Under the pieces are notes generated by a model, which was not told the origin of the DNA, ran no database searches, and worked only from the letters and a program-made list of their open reading frames with translations. 9,056 bases of DNA from Bacteroidota bacterium (GTDB lineage Bacteria > Bacteroidota > Bacteroidia > Flavobacteriales > Weeksellaceae): the NCBI GenBank assembly GCA_023420435.1, contig JAEZWE010000151.1:1-9056 (forward strand), given 5' to 3'. Positions 5,716 through 9,056 of this stretch are shown in pieces. Positions within the stretch are counted from its first letter, which is position 1, and each line of letters opens with the position of its first letter. Position numbers and translations under genes: made by a program.

Positions 5716-5745
5716 AAATGTATGAAGTTTTTTTGAACTGACAAA
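5715..5745 (-). promoter_or_regulatory. Bacteroidota-type promoter for the rplC operon
   Basis: On the minus strand, TTTG (-33 box, 5742-5745) is followed by exactly 19 bases and TACATTTG (-7 box, 5715-5722). This matches the Bacteroidota primary sigma factor consensus TTTG-N19-21-TAnnTTTG. Transcription would start near 5707-5711, giving a leader of about 95 bases before the rplC ATG. It implies the ribosomal operon is transcribed from here and not from an upstream rpsJ. Confidence 0.75.
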
Positions 5746-5837
5746 TATTCTTTGAAAATATTTTGATTTTTAAGGAATTAAGAACTTTAACTCAAGAAAT
5801 CATCTTTAAAAAACCATCAAAATTTCTAAATTTGAAG

Positions 5838-6812
5838 ATGAAGAAAATCCTTCCCTTTCTATTGCTTTTCCTTTTTTCTTGTTCAAAAGAAGAAAATCAT
5901 TCCCATACTTTCTATTATTGGAGAACGCATTTATCTTTAAATGCTACCGAGAAAAATGCCTTACAAAAATCCAACGACACCAAATTATACACCCGATTTT
6001 TTGACGTCGATAAGATGAGTGGGAAATTTCAACCGATTGGTGTTATTACGAAAGACAAAAATTTTCAAACCAACAAAGAAATTGTTCCCGTGGTTTTTAT
6101 CATGAACCGAACCTTTCTTAATATTAAACCCAATGAAATTACTTTTCTTGCAGAAAGCGTTTTTAATTTAATTCAGATAAAGACAGAAGAATTTCAATTC
6201 AAAAATTCCAATGAAATCCAAATCGATTGCGATTGGACCTCCGGAACAAAAGACGATTATTTTAAATTTTTAAATGAATTAAAAAAAATCTCCGAGAAAA
6301 ATATCACTTGTACCCTTCGGCTTCATCAAGTAAAAGATAAAGCAAAAACCGGAATTCCACCTGTTAAAAAAGTGTATTTAATGTGTTATTCAACGACTTC
6401 ACCGCTAGAAAATTCTGATAAAAATTCGATTTTGGAAGTTCAAATTTTAAAAAATTATCTCGCCGATTTAGAAAAGTATCCGATTAAAAAAATCGACATT
6501 GCATTGCCCATTTATTCTTGGGGAATTGTGACCAACCATCTGGGAAAAAGAAAACTGATTAACGCCTTATCTCAAAAAGATTTGGAAAACACTGCGTTCA
6601 AAAAGATTTCAGAAACCGAAGCCGAAGTTTTACAAGACGGTTTTTATTTCGGTGTTTACCTAAACAAAGGTTTTAAAATAAAAATCGAAGAAATTTCTGA
6701 AAAACAATTGGAAGAAGTAATTTTTTTTCTCGACAAGAAAATTCCACAATATAATATCGTATATTACCATTTGGATTCGCGGTTTCTCAACCATCCTATT
6801 TTGCAACAATAA
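5838..6812 (+). CDS. Predicted surface lipoprotein, DUF3142-like TIM-barrel protein
   Basis: Function unknown. The 324-residue protein begins with a lipoprotein signal: MKK, a run of Leu/Ile/Phe, then LFSC with the lipidated Cys at residue 15. The residues after it, S-K-E-E-N, match the lipoprotein export signal X-K-(D/E)2-X described for surface lipoproteins of Capnocytophaga, so it is probably displayed outside the cell. The body resembles the DUF3142 family, thought to be glycoside-hydrolase-like TIM barrels: YYWR (26-29), VPVVFIMNR (83-91), NEIQIDCDW (125-133), YLMCY (180-184) and IALPIYSWG (221-229). Catalytic residues are not established; D130 and D132 are candidates. The frame stays open upstream to a TTG at 5763, but ATG at 5838 is chosen because the signal peptide starts there. 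It diverges from rplC and lies 15 bp before the next gene, likely one transcript. Confidence 0.85.
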   Translation: MKKILPFLLLFLFSCSKEENHSHTFYYWRTHLSLNATEKNALQKSNDTKLYTRFFDVDKMSGKFQPIGVITKDKNFQTNKEIVPVVFIMNRTFLNIKPNEITFLAESVFNLIQIKTEEFQFKNSNEIQIDCDWTSGTKDDYFKFLNELKKISEKNITCTLRLHQVKDKAKTGIPPVKKVYLMCYSTTSPLENSDKNSILEVQILKNYLADLEKYPIKKIDIALPIYSWGIVTNHLGKRKLINALSQKDLENTAFKKISETEAEVLQDGFYFGVYLNKGFKIKIEEISEKQLEEVIFFLDKKIPQYNIVYYHLDSRFLNHPILQQ

Positions 6813-6827
6813 AAAATACAATTGAAC

Positions 6828-9056
6828 ATGAAAAAAATCCTGATATCCGCATTATTTTTCGCCTATTTCACTGAAACAAAAGCGTGTGCAGATTATTATC
6901 CGGATGGCGATTATTTCAATCTTTTTACGCAAACCATTATTAAGGATAAAAGTTACATTCCGTTTTTGTTGGCTTATGATGCGCAGTTTTATGATGATGG
7001 AGTGAAAAGAATGATTCCTGATCAAAATATTTTCGCTTGGAAGAAATATTTCGGAGAGAAATTGGATTATCGGGAGACCGAATTTGTGGTGAATCACATG
7101 CAAATGAACGATCTAAACAATTTTAAAAAAGGAAATTTGAGCAATTCGATTTTAAAAAAATTGGGTTCTTATGGAAATTTCAAAGACGGAATTGATTATT
7201 TGATTGAAGCCAAATATTTGGAACCTTTCATGCGTATTAATTACGTGGAAAGTGAAGATTCCTTTTATTATCGGGAAAACGAAACCGCAAAAAATGCCAC
7301 TCAATTAGATTATCAAAAAACCATCAACGCATTGGTTTCTTTGTATAACGCTGCAAAAAATCCAGAAATAAAGCAACGTTACGGCTATCAATTGGTTCGT
7401 TTCGATCATTACAACCGTAATTTTGAAAGAGCAATTGCGAATTTTAAAAAATATGTAGAACCGATAAATTTACGGACGGCGCCGTATTTTTTGGCTTTGG
7501 ATCAAATGGCAGGAGCGCAGCGTGGTTTGGAGCAATACGATGATGCGAATTGGAGTTTTTTCCAGGCGTTTAAAAATTTGAATACCCGAAAAGAAAGCAT
7601 CTACACTTCCATGAAAATTTCTGACAGCACTTCGTTTAAAAACATTTTGAACCGCGCAAAAACGCCGGAAGAAAAGAACATGGCGTATTTTCTTTTGGGG
7701 TATTTGGATTTCAACAATCCACTTCCCACGATGGAAAAAATGTACGAGATTGAGCCGAATTCCGAGATTTTGAAAGTGATGGCAGCGAGAAGCATCAACC
7801 AATTAGAGCGTTCTTATTTGCCGACTCTTTATCATCATTTCGATGAAAATGGAAATCAAATCCCAACAAATTCCAAACAAGAAAATACGGTAGAAGTTAA
7901 AAAAAAGGAACAGGAAAAACCCAGTTTTTGGGATAGAATTGTCGGGTTTTTCAAAAATTTATTCAGTTCCGACAAAAAAGAAAATTCGGATGGAGAAAAA
8001 AACAGTGCTTCCGATAAAGAATTGCTGGAAAACCCGAACCGAATTCCGATTTATACCAACAATGCGATGTGGTACGGTTCTGATGAATCCAAAGATTATC
8101 TGAATGATTTTTCAAAATTTACCGAAAAAACCAAAGAAAAATCCACGGATGAATTTTGGCATATTGCCGATGCTTACTTGAAATTCTTGCAAAAAGATTT
8201 TGAAACCAGCAACGAAATTTTAAATGAAATAAAAACCACAAATCCGGAATATCAAAAGCAAATTTCCCGAATGAAAATGCTGAACGAAATTACGGCACAA
8301 CCGAAAATTGATGCCGATTTCGAAAATAAAATCATGAAAGATTTTCCTGATCTTTTTGCTGAAAATAAAAAAAATGACAGCTTAAAAACCGATTACAATT
8401 ATTATTACGAACTTCCTTCCACCGCAGATTTTATTAAAGATGTTTTGGCGAACCGTTATTTTCTGCAGGGTGAAGACGGAAAATCGTTTTTAATGAATAA
8501 TCAACTTTCTGATTTGCAATACAATCCGAATGCAGATTTGGCGAAACAAGTTCAAAATTTCATCAACAAAAAAAACAAAACGGAATTGGAACAAAAAATC
8601 ATCATGAAAAATGTGGATGTTGCTGATGCCAATTCTTTTTTCAATATCATTTATGGAGATCAGGAAATGCGCGACGGAAATTTTGAAAAAGCTAAACAGC
8701 ATTATGCACAATCCACCAATTTTGCAGGGATTCCGAGATTAACCTGGGTTTACAACGAGGAAAAGGAAACTTCCAGTCAAAAACAGGTGACTTTTGAACC
8801 CAATCAATACAATGGTTTTAAAAATATTTCTTCTTTAATTTTTGCGCATAACCGTTGGGAAAGTTTCCAAAGTTCACCTAATAAAAGTATGATTGCAGAA
8901 AATTTTATCGGCGAATTTCCTTTCATTAAAAACAATATGAACAAATTGGAATTGGCGGAAGCTGTAATTCAACTTAAAAAAATCGGTAACAAAAAAGGAA
9001 TGGAAGGTGCAAAAGCCAATCAATTAATCGGAAATGTGTTGTACAATACGTCGATG
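6828..9056 (+). CDS. Large secreted TPR-like protein, unrecognised, truncated by the window end
   Basis: I do not recognise this protein. The frame is open from ATG at 6828 to the last base, 743 codons without a stop, so the C-terminus lies outside. The N-terminus MKKILISALFFAYFTETKA followed by CADYYPDGDYF is a signal peptide, probably cut after TKA or ACA; Lys before the final Ala makes a lipobox unlikely. Much of the rest is helical, with TPR-like pieces at about 184-212 (YNRNFERAIANFKKY), 226-250 (GLEQYDDANWSFFQAFKN), 284-312, and about 608-630 (MRDGNFEKAKQHYAQS). Residues about 350-400 are a charged linker interrupted by an aromatic amphipathic helix, FWDRIVGFFKNLF (367-379). Being 15 bp after the lipoprotein gene and sharing its AT-rich codon use, it is probably co-transcribed and a functional partner at the envelope. 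Confidence 0.85.
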   Translation, partial: MKKILISALFFAYFTETKACADYYPDGDYFNLFTQTIIKDKSYIPFLLAYDAQFYDDGVKRMIPDQNIFAWKKYFGEKLDYRETEFVVNHMQMNDLNNFKKGNLSNSILKKLGSYGNFKDGIDYLIEAKYLEPFMRINYVESEDSFYYRENETAKNATQLDYQKTINALVSLYNAAKNPEIKQRYGYQLVRFDHYNRNFERAIANFKKYVEPINLRTAPYFLALDQMAGAQRGLEQYDDANWSFFQAFKNLNTRKESIYTSMKISDSTSFKNILNRAKTPEEKNMAYFLLGYLDFNNPLPTMEKMYEIEPNSEILKVMAARSINQLERSYLPTLYHHFDENGNQIPTNSKQENTVEVKKKEQEKPSFWDRIVGFFKNLFSSDKKENSDGEKNSASDKELLENPNRIPIYTNNAMWYGSDESKDYLNDFSKFTEKTKEKSTDEFWHIADAYLKFLQKDFETSNEILNEIKTTNPEYQKQISRMKMLNEITAQPKIDADFENKIMKDFPDLFAENKKNDSLKTDYNYYYELPSTADFIKDVLANRYFLQGEDGKSFLMNNQLSDLQYNPNADLAKQVQNFINKKNKTELEQKIIMKNVDVADANSFFNIIYGDQEMRDGNFEKAKQHYAQSTNFAGIPRLTWVYNEEKETSSQKQVTFEPNQYNGFKNISSLIFAHNRWESFQSSPNKSMIAENFIGEFPFIKNNMNKLELAEAVIQLKKIGNKKGMEGAKANQLIGNVLYNTSM

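Noticed and set aside
5732..5834. Candidate plus-strand promoter for the lipoprotein gene: TTTG at 5732 with TATTTTG at 5759, or TAAATTTG at 5827-5834
   Set aside because: The first pair has a spacer of 23 bases and a -7 box one base short. The second box is a good match but lies 3 bases before the ATG with no -33 element at 19-21 bases, and would require a leaderless transcript. Neither is strong enough to annotate.
5763..5837. Upstream extension of the lipoprotein gene to a TTG codon, adding 25 residues
   Set aside because: The extension would bury the lipoprotein signal peptide inside the protein. ATG at 5838 gives a classic MKK start with the Cys at residue 15.
6852..7103. Minus-strand open frame of 83 codons, and similar ones at 7470-7802 and 8490-8711
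   Set aside because: They lie antisense within the large plus-strand gene, whose frame is open over 743 codons and starts with a signal peptide. Their predicted peptides are rich in Ile, Phe, His and Arg, as expected for the reverse of an AT-rich gene.

Overview
The window joins two kinds of DNA. From about position 760 to the right end it looks like a member of the Bacteroidota, most likely a flavobacterium of the Chryseobacterium/Weeksellaceae type. The ribosomal protein sequences are flavobacterial, starts have no Shine-Dalgarno sequence but sit in A/T-rich leaders, the promoter fits the Bacteroidota TTTG-N19-TAnnTTTG form, and the non-ribosomal genes are very AT-rich and carry Bacteroidota-type export signals. 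From position 1 to about 700 the DNA is visibly richer in G and C, has strong GGAGG-type Shine-Dalgarno sequences, and encodes Clostridia-like L24 and L5. The switch lies inside rplN. A chimeric (mis-joined) metagenomic contig is the simplest explanation.

Minus strand, 5613 down to 1: most of the S10-spc ribosomal protein operon, in transcription order rplC (L3), rplD (L4), rplW (L23), rplB (L2), rpsS (S19), rplV (L22), rpsC (S3), rplP (L16), rpmC (L29), rpsQ (S17), rplN (L14, hybrid), rplX (L24), rplE (L5, first 19 codons only). Genes are separated by a few bases or overlap, except for a 103-bp rpsC-rplP gap that holds two inverted arrays of 7-bp repeats. rpsJ (S10), usually the first gene of this operon, is not upstream of rplC. 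The operon instead has its own promoter in the divergent intergenic region, with a perfect 7-bp inverted repeat across the expected start of transcription.

Plus strand, 5838 to 9056: a two-gene unit pointing away from the ribosomal operon. The first gene encodes a 324-residue lipoprotein with a signal matching the flavobacterial surface lipoprotein export motif and a body resembling DUF3142-type TIM-barrel proteins. The second, 15 bp downstream, encodes a large secreted protein (at least 743 residues, running off the window) with TPR-like helical repeats and no recognised function. The two probably act together at the cell envelope. They have no evident link to translation.

I see no tRNA, rRNA, CRISPR array, insertion sequence, phage gene or defence system. 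The points that most repay a second look are the hybrid rplN, the heptamer arrays inside the ribosomal operon, and the surface lipoprotein/TPR pair.
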